From the NCBI GenBank assembly GCA_965215765.1, contig OZ244118.1:1984001-2048000 (forward strand): 64,000 bases of DNA. The letters run 5' to 3'. Shown here in pieces: positions 30,138 to 38,890 of the stretch. The first letter of the stretch is position 1. Each line of letters begins with the position of its first letter. A program made the translations under genes and the position numbers. Under the pieces are notes generated by a model. That model saw nothing but the letters and a program-made list of their open reading frames with translations, was not told the origin of the DNA and made no database searches. Source of the stretch: G965212025 sp965215765 (lineage in GTDB: Bacteria > Pseudomonadota > Gammaproteobacteria > Poriferisulfidales > Oxydemutatoraceae).

Positions 30138-30863
30138 ATGATCCGTTCCTATTTGGGTGTTCGCCTGAGCGCCCTCCTGTTCGCGTTTACGTCCAGGGGA
30201 TTGCCGCGCACCGTGCTGGTTATCATTTTGCTCGTTCTCTGGAGCTGGCTATGCTTCATTGTCGGTCGGTCTTTGCAATTTCAGTCCGATAGTAAGTTGC
30301 AGATCGCCGTCCACCAGCTTGCTTTAAGAAATGGCCATCAGAGCCACAACACCGACGCTCTGGCGGAGCTCGCCGCAATCGGTCGCCACCTGGAGTTGTC
30401 CAGGCAAACTGCGGGACAAGTCAAAATACATTTGCTTGAGAAGGAGCAAGAGATAGAACACCTCAATGAGTCCATTTATTTCTATCGCAAGGTCATGGCG
30501 CCTGAGGAGGTGCAAGGCCGTCATGGTGTGGCAGTTTTTGCCATTAACGTGGACAAAACGGGACAAAAGGGACGATTCCCGATTGAACTGGTGTTGCGCA
30601 GAACCGGGAAGAAGACTTCTTTTCTGAAAGGGAAAGTCGCGTTCACGGTCGCAGGCTTTGACACAGAGACACGAGTGGCTTCCGCTTTTCAAAACGCCTA
30701 CGAGGGCGAAAAGAATTTCTCCTTCAAGTATTTCCAGAAGCTGAGAGGGGTTTTGACACTCCCCGCTGATTTTCAGCCGAACAGGCTCGACCTCACCATT
30801 GACATGGGCCGCAATCGGAATGCCTACGAGACCTTTGTCTGGTCGGAGTTGGGGGAATCCTGA
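30138..30863 (+). CDS. DUF6776-type membrane protein
   Basis: 241 residues from the ATG at 30138, chosen because it follows the argC stop and opens right before the membrane segment. An earlier in-frame ATG lies inside argC. One N-terminal transmembrane helix (about 25-43) is followed by a coiled segment (about 60-110, LLEKEQEIEHLNESIYFYRKVM) and a beta-rich soluble domain ending in FVWSELGES. This matches the uncharacterised family that often follows argC in betaproteobacteria; its role is unknown. The last codons are duplicated in the amplicon downstream. Confidence 0.8.
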   Translation: MIRSYLGVRLSALLFAFTSRGLPRTVLVIILLVLWSWLCFIVGRSLQFQSDSKLQIAVHQLALRNGHQSHNTDALAELAAIGRHLELSRQTAGQVKIHLLEKEQEIEHLNESIYFYRKVMAPEEVQGRHGVAVFAINVDKTGQKGRFPIELVLRRTGKKTSFLKGKVAFTVAGFDTETRVASAFQNAYEGEKNFSFKYFQKLRGVLTLPADFQPNRLDLTIDMGRNRNAYETFVWSELGES

Positions 30864-30911
30864 TCTGACGTACGCATTCATGACGGCTGTCTGCTCTCAT
30901 ATTATGCAGGC

Positions 30912-31115
30912 GTGAAGCACCAATCCAAAAACAAGCGGCGTCTGTTTTTCGCTGTCTGGCCGGATACCAAAACGCTGACCGCGCTGCTGGATGCGCAAAA
31001 CAGCATAAGCACCATGAAGGCAAGACCCGTGCCTGCAGAAAACCTGCATATAACCTTGGTGTTCATCGGCTCGGCCAGCAAGGAGACAGAACGGTGCCTT
31101 GTAGACGCGGCCCCC
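30912..31115 (+). pseudogene. thpR: thpR 5' fragment 1
   Basis: GTG start, HQSKNKRRLFFAVWPDTK and the first HxT motif (HITL) are kept. The frame then runs into the DUF6776-derived segment. It lacks the second HxT motif, so it cannot form the active site. Confidence 0.85.
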
Positions 31116-31195
31116 GGTTTGTCTGGTCGGAGTTGGGGGAATCCTGATCTGACGTACGCATTCATGACGGCTGTCTGCTCTCATATTATGCAGGC

Positions 31196-31399
31196 GTGAA
31201 GCACCAATCCAAAAACAAGCGGCGTCTGTTTTTCGCTGTCTGGCCGGATACCAAAACGCTGACCGCGCTGCTGGATGCGCAAAACAGCATAAGCACCATG
31301 AAGGCAAGACCCGTGCCTGCGGAAAACCTGCATATAACCTTGGTGTTCATCGGCTCGGCCAGCAAGGAGACAGAACGGTGCCTTGTAGACGCGACCTCA
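31196..31399 (+). pseudogene. thpR: thpR 5' fragment 2
   Basis: Second tandem copy of the thpR start, same content as fragment 1 with minor substitutions; ends at the same type of junction. Confidence 0.85.
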
Positions 31400-31479
31400 G
31401 GTTTGTCTGGTCGGAGTTGGGAGAATCCTGATCTGCCGTACGCATTCATGATGGCTGCCTGCTCTCATATTCTGCAGGC

Positions 31480-31680
31480 GTGAAGCACCAATCCAAAAAC
31501 AAGCGGCGTCTGTTTTTCGCTGTCTGGCCGGATACCAAAACGCTGACCGCACTGCTGGATGCGCAAAACAGCATAAGCGCCATGAAGGCAAGACCCGTGC
31601 CTGCGGAAAACCTGCATATAACCTTGGTGTTCATCGGCTCGGCCAGCAAGGAGACAGAACGGTGCCTTGTAGACGCGCCT
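31480..31680 (+). pseudogene. thpR: thpR 5' fragment 3
   Basis: Third tandem copy of the thpR start; the junction is slightly shorter (GTAGACGCGCCTCC). The flank before the real gene is more diverged than between the first two. Confidence 0.85.
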
Positions 31681-31762
31681 CCGGCTTGCTTGGTCGGAGC
31701 TGGGGGAATCCTGGTCTGCCGCACGCATTCATGACGACCGCCTGCTCTCATATTATGCAGGC

Positions 31763-32290
31763 GTGAAGCACCAACCCAAAAACAAGCGGCGTCTGTTTTT
31801 CGCTGTCTGGCCGGATACCAAAACGCTGACCTCACTGCTGGAAGCGCAAAACAGCATAAGCACCATGAAGGCAAGACCCGTGCCTGCGGAAAACCTGCAT
31901 ATAACCTTGGTGTTCATCGGCTCGGCCAGCAAGGAGACAGAACGGTGCCTTGTAGATGCAGCCTCCGGGCTGAGTGCCCAAGCTTGCACTGTGCGGCTCA
32001 GTCGTTTCGGATACTTTTCCCGACCGGAATTGTGCTGGATCGGCTCCGAGACAGTCCCTCCGGAGCTGCTGAAGCTTCGTCGCGATTTATGCCGGAAGCT
32101 GCGGCCATGCCTCCCGATTCGCAGCGACACCTTCAAACCTCACGTGACCCTGTTTAGAAGGGCCGAAAGCTGTCGGATGCCGACAGATTGCCCGGTAATT
32201 GAATTTCCCGTGAATCACTTTTCTTTGGCAAGCTCTGTGACCCGGCCTGAAGGTGCCAAATATTACACTGTGCACAAGTTTCCCTTGTGA
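31763..32290 (+). CDS. thpR: RNA 2',3'-cyclic phosphodiesterase
   Basis: 175 residues, 2H phosphoesterase superfamily (LigT/ThpR). It hydrolyses 2',3'-cyclic phosphates on RNA and, in vitro, ligates tRNA halves. Both signature motifs are present: HITL (H46) and HVTL (H127), with FFAVWP at the start and a PEGAKYYTV end typical of the family. GTG start. The stop overlaps the start of the next gene (GTGA, 32287-32290), indicating translational coupling to the peptidase. Confidence 0.93.
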   Translation: MKHQPKNKRRLFFAVWPDTKTLTSLLEAQNSISTMKARPVPAENLHITLVFIGSASKETERCLVDAASGLSAQACTVRLSRFGYFSRPELCWIGSETVPPELLKLRRDLCRKLRPCLPIRSDTFKPHVTLFRRAESCRMPTDCPVIEFPVNHFSLASSVTRPEGAKYYTVHKFPL

Positions 32291-34452
32291 AAAAACACCT
32301 AAAACCGGTCGTGCAGCACAAAGACCGGAACGATGAATACCATTGGTTGCGTGCTGAAAACTGGCAGGAAGTGCTGGGCGACCCACATAAGCTGGAACAA
32401 CGCATTCGTGACCATCTGGAGGCTGAAAACCGCGACACGGCAGACGCTTTCAAACCACTCGCCGCTTTGCGCAAACGGCTTTATCGCGAGCTACGGTCTC
32501 GCATCAAGGAAGAGGACACAAGCGTTCCGGATCAGGATGGCGACTATCACTACTATGTACGGCAACTGAAAGACTGTCAGTACCCGGTCTACTGCCGTCG
32601 CCCGGCCACAAAGCCCGGACGGGGAACCCCCAGACGGGAAACAGTGTTGCTGGATGTCAATCGGGAAGCCGCCGACCTGCCCTACTATCAGATCGGCAGC
32701 TGCGAACACAGCCCAAATCATCAATTTTTCGCCTGGACTGCCGACACGCAGGGGGCAGAAAGCCACACCCTCTACGTGCGTGAAATAGAAAACTGCAAAA
32801 CCGGCACGGCGATTCTCCACGGTTTGACGGGCGATTTCGTCTGGTGCAACGACAGCAAGCACCTGGTCTACATTTGCCTGGACAAGTTTTTTCGTCCCAG
32901 CGAGGTGCGACTACATAAGGTGGGAAGCCCGCCTGAGACAGACCGGGTTTTGTACCGCGAAAAAGATCCGGGGTTTTTCATCAATTTGCAGCGCACCAGT
33001 TCGCGGCGTTTCATCACGATTAACGTACACGACCACCAAAGCAGCGAAGTGCATTTGATAGACGCGCGTTTCCCCGCAAAGAAAGCAGTGCAAATCGTAC
33101 GACCCCGACAAAAAGGCCTTGAATATGAAGTGGCAGAACAAAAACACCGGCTGCTCATACTCACCAATGCGGAAGGAATCGCGGACTACCACTTGATGGA
33201 ATGCAGCGCAAAGCAGCCAGACGCCGACAAATGGAAGAGGCTTTACACGCCGGAAGCGGGTGCCTTGCTTGAGGACTTTCTGGTTTTCAAAAGCTTCATC
33301 GTGTGTCTGGAGCGGCGGGCGGCAAAACAGTACTTGGTTATCCTGGATGGCAAAAAGCGCCACGAGGTCTCGTTCAAAGACGCGACCTGTGACATTGCCT
33401 TGCTGGAAACAAGCACCTTTGACAGCCAGTCTTTTCGCTTCTCGTTTTCCTCGCTGACTGTGCCAAGGCGCGTTTATGACTACGACGTGCGGCGCAAGCG
33501 GAAAATTTTTCGCAAGCAACAAATCATACCGAGCGGCCACAACCCAAGGGACTATTGCAGCGAACGTCTCATGGTAAAGGCTCATGATGGCGAAGAGATC
33601 CCCGTCAGCATTCTTTACCACCAGCGAACCCGTCCGAACAAAAGCACTCCGCTGCTTTTATATGGTTACGGAGCCTACGGACTTATGACGCCGGCTGCTT
33701 TTTCCCCGCACCGCCTGTCTCTGGTCAAGCGCGGTTTTGTCTACGTCATTGCCCACGTGCGCGGCGGCAAAGAGAAAGGAAGCCAATGGTATCTCACTGG
33801 CAAGCAAAGGCAGAAGTCAAACACTTTTTCCGATTTCATCGCCGTGGCGGAACATCTCATCACGGCGGCTTACACCAGCGCAGATCGGCTGTCTGTCCAG
33901 GGAGGTTCGGCAGGTGGCATGTTGATTGGCGCGGTGCTGAACCAGCGACCTGAACTGTTTGGCGCTGCGTTGTTGCACGTCCCTTTCGTGGACGTATTGA
34001 ACACCATGTGCGACGCGAGCCTGCCTTTAACTCCGCCTGAATGGCTGGAGTGGGGCAACCCGATTCGCAACAAAACAGATCGTAAGACGATTGCCTCCTA
34101 CTCACCTTACGAAAACATCCGAAACCAGGACTATCCCGCCATTCTCGTCACTGCCGGTTTGTGTGATCCTCGGGTGGGCTACTGGGAAGCGGCAAAATGG
34201 GCAGCTCGTTTGCGCGCATTGAAAACCAACAGCAAGCCGCTGTTGCTCCGGACAGAAATGTCGGCAGGCCATGCCGGAGCGTCTGGTCGCTTCGATTATT
34301 TGCACGAAATCACGCGGAACTGGGCTTTTCTGTTGTCCTGCTTCAAGCTGGAAAAATGTCGTCCCTTTCCTGAATCCAAAGGCGAATCCAGAGGCGAATC
34401 CAGAGGCGAATCCAAAGCTGAGTTTAAAAGCGGCAAAAGCCAACGGCGATAA
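32287..34452 (+). CDS. ptrB: Oligopeptidase B-like S9A serine peptidase
   Basis: 721 residues. Prolyl-oligopeptidase family, oligopeptidase B subgroup, which cleaves short peptides after basic residues in the cytosol. An N-terminal beta-propeller region (about 70-400) is followed by an alpha/beta-hydrolase domain. Catalytic triad by motif: Ser541 in GGSAGGM, Asp627 in CDPRVGYWEAAKW, and His662 in SAGHAGASGRFD. YGYGAYG and HVRGGKEKG are the usual oxyanion-side motifs. GTG start overlaps the thpR stop. The C-terminus has an extra low-complexity tail, ESKGESRGESRGESKAE, coded by a 12-bp tandem repeat (34375-34425), so the protein is some 25 residues longer than usual. Confidence 0.92.
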   Translation: MKKHLKPVVQHKDRNDEYHWLRAENWQEVLGDPHKLEQRIRDHLEAENRDTADAFKPLAALRKRLYRELRSRIKEEDTSVPDQDGDYHYYVRQLKDCQYPVYCRRPATKPGRGTPRRETVLLDVNREAADLPYYQIGSCEHSPNHQFFAWTADTQGAESHTLYVREIENCKTGTAILHGLTGDFVWCNDSKHLVYICLDKFFRPSEVRLHKVGSPPETDRVLYREKDPGFFINLQRTSSRRFITINVHDHQSSEVHLIDARFPAKKAVQIVRPRQKGLEYEVAEQKHRLLILTNAEGIADYHLMECSAKQPDADKWKRLYTPEAGALLEDFLVFKSFIVCLERRAAKQYLVILDGKKRHEVSFKDATCDIALLETSTFDSQSFRFSFSSLTVPRRVYDYDVRRKRKIFRKQQIIPSGHNPRDYCSERLMVKAHDGEEIPVSILYHQRTRPNKSTPLLLYGYGAYGLMTPAAFSPHRLSLVKRGFVYVIAHVRGGKEKGSQWYLTGKQRQKSNTFSDFIAVAEHLITAAYTSADRLSVQGGSAGGMLIGAVLNQRPELFGAALLHVPFVDVLNTMCDASLPLTPPEWLEWGNPIRNKTDRKTIASYSPYENIRNQDYPAILVTAGLCDPRVGYWEAAKWAARLRALKTNSKPLLLRTEMSAGHAGASGRFDYLHEITRNWAFLLSCFKLEKCRPFPESKGESRGESRGESKAEFKSGKSQRR

Positions 34453-34753
34453 AGCCGAAAAACAGGCAGTCGGCATAGGCGGCGGACAGTCATCACGCGC
34501 CATTGTTGGCATCTGCCTGATATCTTGTGTGATTCTGTTGTACAGAACTACACGCGACTCGGGTTTCGCCCCTTTACTCTGGAGAGAACATGACGAAACA
34601 TGATGAGAAATGTCACGCAAAGGGTCATGCAAGTTGCCTGGCAAGCTGGCTCGGCAAGCTGACTTGGCAGGCTGGTTTGGCAGGCTGGTTTTACACGCCC
34701 GACAGGCAAAATTTCCGGACGGTCATTTTGCCCTGCCGAACGCACATAGGCTT
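34453..34753. other. Intergenic with GGCAAGCTGGCT-type repeat
   Basis: Contains a degenerate repeat of about 13 bp (GGCAAGCTGGCTC, GGCAAGCTGACTT, GGCAGGCTGGTTT twice; about 34635-34690). No gene supported. Confidence 0.55.
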
Positions 34754-34782
34754 TTGTGAAAAAAAGGTAATTACGTTATACT
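34754..34782 (+). promoter_or_regulatory. Sigma-70-type promoter for the BI-1 gene
   Basis: TTGTGA (34754-34759), a 17-base spacer and TATACT (34777-34782), about 80 bases upstream of the gene. A good match to the sigma-70 consensus. Confidence 0.65.
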
Positions 34783-34864
34783 TGCATTCGGTTTTATAGG
34801 CGGTAATATTCCCCTTGTGCCGTTGGGGCATCAGGCAAGGAATCCGCAAAACTGAGGTATGAAA

Positions 34865-35527
34865 ATGGAACAAACGTCAACGATTCGCGCACAGTCTCGG
34901 GTACTGGCGACAAACAAGGTCATTCGCAACACATACATTCTGCTGGCGATGACACTGGCAACGAGCGCGTTTACCGCTCTGTATGCAATGTCAAGCGGCG
35001 TCGGAATGGTGAACCCGTGGATGGTTTTGCTTATCTTCATCGGCATGCCTTTCCTGATCTCGTCCGTCAGGAACAGCGTCTGGGCACTGCCGCTTACTTT
35101 TCTCTTCACTGGCTTTATGGGCTACGTGCTGGGCCCCATACTGGGTCACTACATGGCGTTGCCAAATGGCCCGCAGATTGTCGCCGCCGCTTTCGGCACC
35201 ACGGCAGCAGTCTTTCTGGGGCTTTCCGGATACGCGCTCACGACCCGCAAGGACTTCAGCTTCATGTCCGGCTTTCTTTTCGTCGGCTTGCTGGTGGCGC
35301 TCGGGGCGATAATCCTGAACATATTCCTGCAGATCCCGGCCTTGTCGCTGACGATTTCCGCAGCCGTCGTACTGATGATGAGTGCCATGATCCTTTATGA
35401 CACGAGCCGCATGATCCATGGTGGAGAAACCAGCTACATCATGATGACGGTTTCTCTGTACGCAAACATCTACGTGCTGTTCTTGCACCTGCTGAACCTG
35501 TTCTCATTCTTCGGAAGTAACGACTAG
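34865..35527 (+). CDS. BAX inhibitor-1 / YccA family membrane protein
   Basis: About 220 residues with six to seven transmembrane helices (for example NTYILLAMTLATSAFTALYA, SVWALPLTFLFTGFMGYVLG, FMSGFLFVGLLVALGAIIL). It ends LFLHLLNLFSFFGSND, the usual YccA-type C-terminus with a terminal acidic residue. Bacterial members (YccA modulates FtsH; BsYetJ is a pH-gated Ca2+ leak channel) sit in the inner membrane; which role applies is not visible. ATG codons lie at 34859 and 34865. The second is chosen because GAGG at 34854 is too close to the first. Its own promoter is upstream. Confidence 0.92.
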   Translation: MEQTSTIRAQSRVLATNKVIRNTYILLAMTLATSAFTALYAMSSGVGMVNPWMVLLIFIGMPFLISSVRNSVWALPLTFLFTGFMGYVLGPILGHYMALPNGPQIVAAAFGTTAAVFLGLSGYALTTRKDFSFMSGFLFVGLLVALGAIILNIFLQIPALSLTISAAVVLMMSAMILYDTSRMIHGGETSYIMMTVSLYANIYVLFLHLLNLFSFFGSND

Positions 35528-35541
35528 ATTTACCCCCCACG

Positions 35542-35571
35542 GCGCACGTGGCCGAGAACAGCCACGTGCGC
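35542..35571 (+). promoter_or_regulatory. Perfect 11-bp hairpin over the DUF423 start
   Basis: GCGCACGTGGC (35542-35552) and GCCACGTGCGC (35561-35571) pair perfectly around an 8-base loop. Both possible GTG starts of the next gene (35548 and 35566) lie in the two arms. There is no T-tract, so it is not a classical terminator. It could limit translation of the downstream gene or stabilise the BI-1 mRNA 3' end. Confidence 0.6.
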
Positions 35572-35973
35572 AATCCCTTCATCGTCACAGGAGCCGTGCT
35601 TGGCGGGACGGGCATTTTTCTTGATGCCCTGCTGAGCCACATTCTGGGTCCCGATTTTTCAGAAAAAGCAGTTCTGCTTTTTGAACAGGCAATTGAATAT
35701 CAGTTGTACCACGCGTTGGCGCTGATTCTGTGCGGCTTGCTCGCGCGGCTGGAAAACACCGTGTCGGTGCGGGTTAGTGGCTACCTGTTTATGGTCGGAG
35801 TTTCGCTCTTTTGCGGCGGACTTTACCTGTATGCGCTTCTGGAGCACCCACAAATCAAGGTCGCGATCCCGATTGGCGGGGTTATGCTGGTGGTTGGCTG
35901 GATGACGCTCGCTTTGTCCTTCATCGGCCACACCCGCCGCAAAGGCATGAAGGGCATGGATCGGACGCGCTAA
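35548..35973 (+). CDS. DUF423 family membrane protein
   Basis: About 141 residues, four transmembrane helices, a member of the small DUF423 (YgdD/TMEM256-like) family. Recognisable are TGAVLGGTGIFLDALLSHIL, the FEQAIEYQLYHALAL motif typical of the family, and a final WMTLALSFIGHTRR. Function unknown in all members. The start is uncertain: GTG at 35548 or 35566, both inside a hairpin. The gene's 3' end and the 3' end of the convergent serS are repeated downstream. Confidence 0.85.
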   Translation: MAENSHVRNPFIVTGAVLGGTGIFLDALLSHILGPDFSEKAVLLFEQAIEYQLYHALALILCGLLARLENTVSVRVSGYLFMVGVSLFCGGLYLYALLEHPQIKVAIPIGGVMLVVGWMTLALSFIGHTRRKGMKGMDRTR

Positions 35974-37363
35974 ACGTTTTTGGCGCAGGTGCCTCAATGT
36001 ATTCCTGATCTCTCATATAAGGACGCAGTACCTTGGGAATCTTGACCCTTACGCCCCCTGCTCCTGACAACTCTCGATAATCGCTGCCAACGTCCTGCCA
36101 ACCGCCAATCCGGAAGCATTCAGGATGTGTACACCTTGGGAACCTTGACCCTTACGCCCCCTGCTCCTGACAACTCACGATAAGCACTGCCAACGTCCTG
36201 CCAACCGCCAATCCGGAAGCATTCAGGATATGCACCACCTTGGGAACCTTGACCCTTACGCCCTGCTCCTGACAACTCACGATAAGTGCTGCCAACATCC
36301 TGCCAACCGCCAATCCGGAAGCATTCAGGACATGCACCAAAGCGGGTTTGTCTGTCGCCAGGTCACGATACCTGACCCCTGGAGCAGGCACAAATCAAGG
36401 TCGTAATCGACTGGCGGGGCGTTGCTGGTGATTGGCTGGATGACGCTCGCTTTGTCCTTCATCGGTCACACCCGTCGCAAAGGCATGAATGGCATGGTCG
36501 GACGCGCTAAACGTTTTTGGCGTTGATGCCTTGTCTATTTCGAGGCACGCGGAGCAGGTGCCTCAATGTATTCCTGATCTCTCATATAAGGACGCAGCAC
36601 CTTGGGAATCTTGACCCTTATGCCCTCCTCTTGACAGTTCTCGATAACCGCTGCCAACGTCCTGCCAACCGCCAATCCGGAAGCATTCAGGATGTGTACA
36701 CCTTGGGAACCTTGACCTTTATGCCCCCTGCTCCTGACAACTCACGATAATCGCTGCCAACGTCCTGCCAACCGCCAATCCGGAAGCATTCAGGACATGC
36801 ACCAAAGCGGGTTTGTCTGTCGCCAGGTCACGATACCTGACCCCTGGAGCAGGCACAAATCAAGGTCGTAATCGACTGGCGGGGCGTTGCTGGTGATTGG
36901 CTGGATGACGCTCGCTTTGTCCTTCATCGGTCACACCCGTCGCAAAGGCATGAATGGCATGGTCGGACGCGCTAAACGTTTTTGGCGTTGATGCCTTGTC
37001 TATTTCGAGGCACGCGGAGCAGGTGCCTCAATGTATTCCTGATCTCTCATATAAGGACGCAGCACCTTGGGAATCTTGACCCTTATGCCCTCCTCTTGAC
37101 AGTTCTCGATAACCGCTGCCAACGTCCTGCCAACCGCCAATCCGGAAGCATTCAGGATATGCACCAGAGCGGGTTTATCTGTCACCGGGTCGCGATACCT
37201 GACCCCTGGAACAGGCACAAATCAAGGTCGTGATCTCAACTGGCGGAGCGTTGCTGGTGGTTGCCTGGATAACGCTCGCTCTGTCCTTCATCGGTCACAC
37301 CCGCCGCAAAGGCATGAAGGGCATGGTCAGACGCGCTAAACGTTTTTGGCGTTGATGCCTTGT
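35974..37363. repeat. Tandem amplicons of DUF423 and serS 3' ends
   Basis: Between the convergent DUF423 (+) and serS (-) genes lie duplicated pieces of both tails. Three copies of about 104 bp from the serS end (CTTGGGAANCTTGACCCTTA at 36033, 36136, 36240) come first. Then come composite units with the DUF423 tail (about 36405-36520 and 36871-36986, and a third before 37350) joined to 160-220 bp of the serS tail (36529-36690, 37000-37218). None can encode a complete protein. Confidence 0.92.
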
Positions 37364-38692
37364 CTATTTCGAGGCACGTGGAGCAGGTGCCTCAATGTAT
37401 TCCTGATCTCTCATATAAGGACGCAGCTCCTTGGGAATCTTGACCCTTACGCGATCCTCTTGACAGTTCTCGATAACCGCTGCCAACGTCCTGCCAACCG
37501 CCAATCCGGAAGCGTTCAGGATGTGTACCAGAGCGGGTTTGCGTGTCGCGGGGTCGCGATACCTGATCCCCAGTCGGCGAGCCTGAAAATCCAGCGTATT
37601 GCTGCACGAGGAAATCTCGCGGTAACGATCTTGAGACGGCATCCAGACTTCAATGTCGTAGGTTTTTGCGGCAGAAAAACCCAGGTCTCCAGTACACAGA
37701 TTCACGACACGGTAGGGCAATTCCAGCTTTTGCAAGATGCTCTCCGCATGTTTCGCCATTTCTTCCAGAGCCTGCCAGGACTGGTCGGGATGAACCACTT
37801 GGACGAGTTCCACCTTCTCAAACTGGTGCTGGCGAATCAGCCCGGTCGTATCCTTCCCGTAGGAGCCCGCTTCGGAACGGAAGCACGGTGTCAAAGACAC
37901 CCACTTTTTCGGCAAATCTTTCGCATTCAGAATTTGATCGCGACACAGATTGGCGAGCGCTACTTCTCCCGTGGGAATCAAAAACCAGTCTTTATTACCG
38001 TCCAAGGCAAACAAATCTTCTTCGAATTTAGGCAATTGACCCGTTCCATACAGGCTTTTTCTGTTCACGATATACGGCACGTACACTTCCTCGTAACCGT
38101 GTTCCCGGGTATGTACATCCAGCATGAACGTGGACAAAGCGCGCTGCAATCTTGCCAGGTCTCCATAAAGTACGCTGAAACGCGAGCCGGTCATACGAGC
38201 CGCAGCAGCGCTGTCGTACATCCCCATTTGCTTGCCCACAAACACGTGGTCACAAGGAATGCGTTTGCGGGGACCAATAACATTGTACGCATAACAAGAT
38301 TGGGGTTCGGAAGAGAAATCCCTTTTCACACCCCAGCTACGTACTTCCTCATTGGCGTTCTCGTCCTTGCCGTCCGGAACATCCGTTGCGACCAGATTGG
38401 GAACACCCGCCAACAAAGCCTCCAGCTCCCTAAGCACCTCCTCTAGCGAGTGATCCTCTGTGTCCTGGTATACATGTTCTCGTATAAATGCCTCGCGTTC
38501 CTGCGGTGACATTTTGGCGGCTCGTCTGGCAAATTCCTTTTCCTGGGCTTTCCCGGATTCCAATTCCGTTTGCAGCTTTTTCCGCAGACCTTCCAAGTTC
38601 TGATATCTGGCTGCGTCGAAATCAAAACCACGGCGCTCGCACGATTTCACAACAAGCGGCAAGTTTTTGCGAAATACCTTTGGATCAATCAC
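37364..38692 (-). CDS. serS: Seryl-tRNA synthetase
   Basis: 442 residues from a GTG (VIDPKVFRKNL), chosen because the family begins with MLDPxxxR. A longer frame exists up to 38737. Class II synthetase: an N-terminal long coiled-coil arm (about 30-105) for tRNA-Ser binding, TGSRFSVLYGDLARLQRAL, motif 2 CFRSEAGSYGKDTTGLIRQHQF, and motif 3 GLAVGRTLAAVIENCQ. Charges tRNA-Ser (and tRNA-Sec) with serine. Convergent with DUF423, whose shared 3' border is amplified. Divergent from glcD. Confidence 0.96.
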   Translation of the reverse strand: MIDPKVFRKNLPLVVKSCERRGFDFDAARYQNLEGLRKKLQTELESGKAQEKEFARRAAKMSPQEREAFIREHVYQDTEDHSLEEVLRELEALLAGVPNLVATDVPDGKDENANEEVRSWGVKRDFSSEPQSCYAYNVIGPRKRIPCDHVFVGKQMGMYDSAAAARMTGSRFSVLYGDLARLQRALSTFMLDVHTREHGYEEVYVPYIVNRKSLYGTGQLPKFEEDLFALDGNKDWFLIPTGEVALANLCRDQILNAKDLPKKWVSLTPCFRSEAGSYGKDTTGLIRQHQFEKVELVQVVHPDQSWQALEEMAKHAESILQKLELPYRVVNLCTGDLGFSAAKTYDIEVWMPSQDRYREISSCSNTLDFQARRLGIRYRDPATRKPALVHILNASGLAVGRTLAAVIENCQEDRVRVKIPKELRPYMRDQEYIEAPAPRASK

Positions 38693-38890
38693 GACACACC
38701 CGACTCTGACAGTGCCGCGCGTGGTTTGTCTGACCACCGCTCGCCTGGCACGCTAACCACCTTGCCGCTCTGCCAAGCTGAGGCCTCACCCAAAACAGAC
38801 AGGCAAGTTCCATAAACGGCGGACATTCGGGCTTACAGACTATAAAATCCTGACAGGAGACGCGAACAGAAAAATGAGTCACAACCGGCA

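Larger units (their letters stand above)
30831..31762 (+). repeat. 284-bp tandem amplicon of DUF6776 end and thpR start
   Basis: Three successive units (GTG starts at 30912, 31196 and 31480; the real gene at 31763; period 284, 284, 283) each contain the last codons of the DUF6776 gene, the spacer, and the first 65-70 codons of thpR. Junctions fall after GTAGACGCG. The units are almost identical, so the event is recent or maintained by gene conversion. Confidence 0.95.

Noticed and set aside
30912..31680. thpR fragments as three small functional phosphodiesterases
   Set aside because: Each lacks the second HxT motif and the C-terminal half, and the downstream codons derive from another gene's end.
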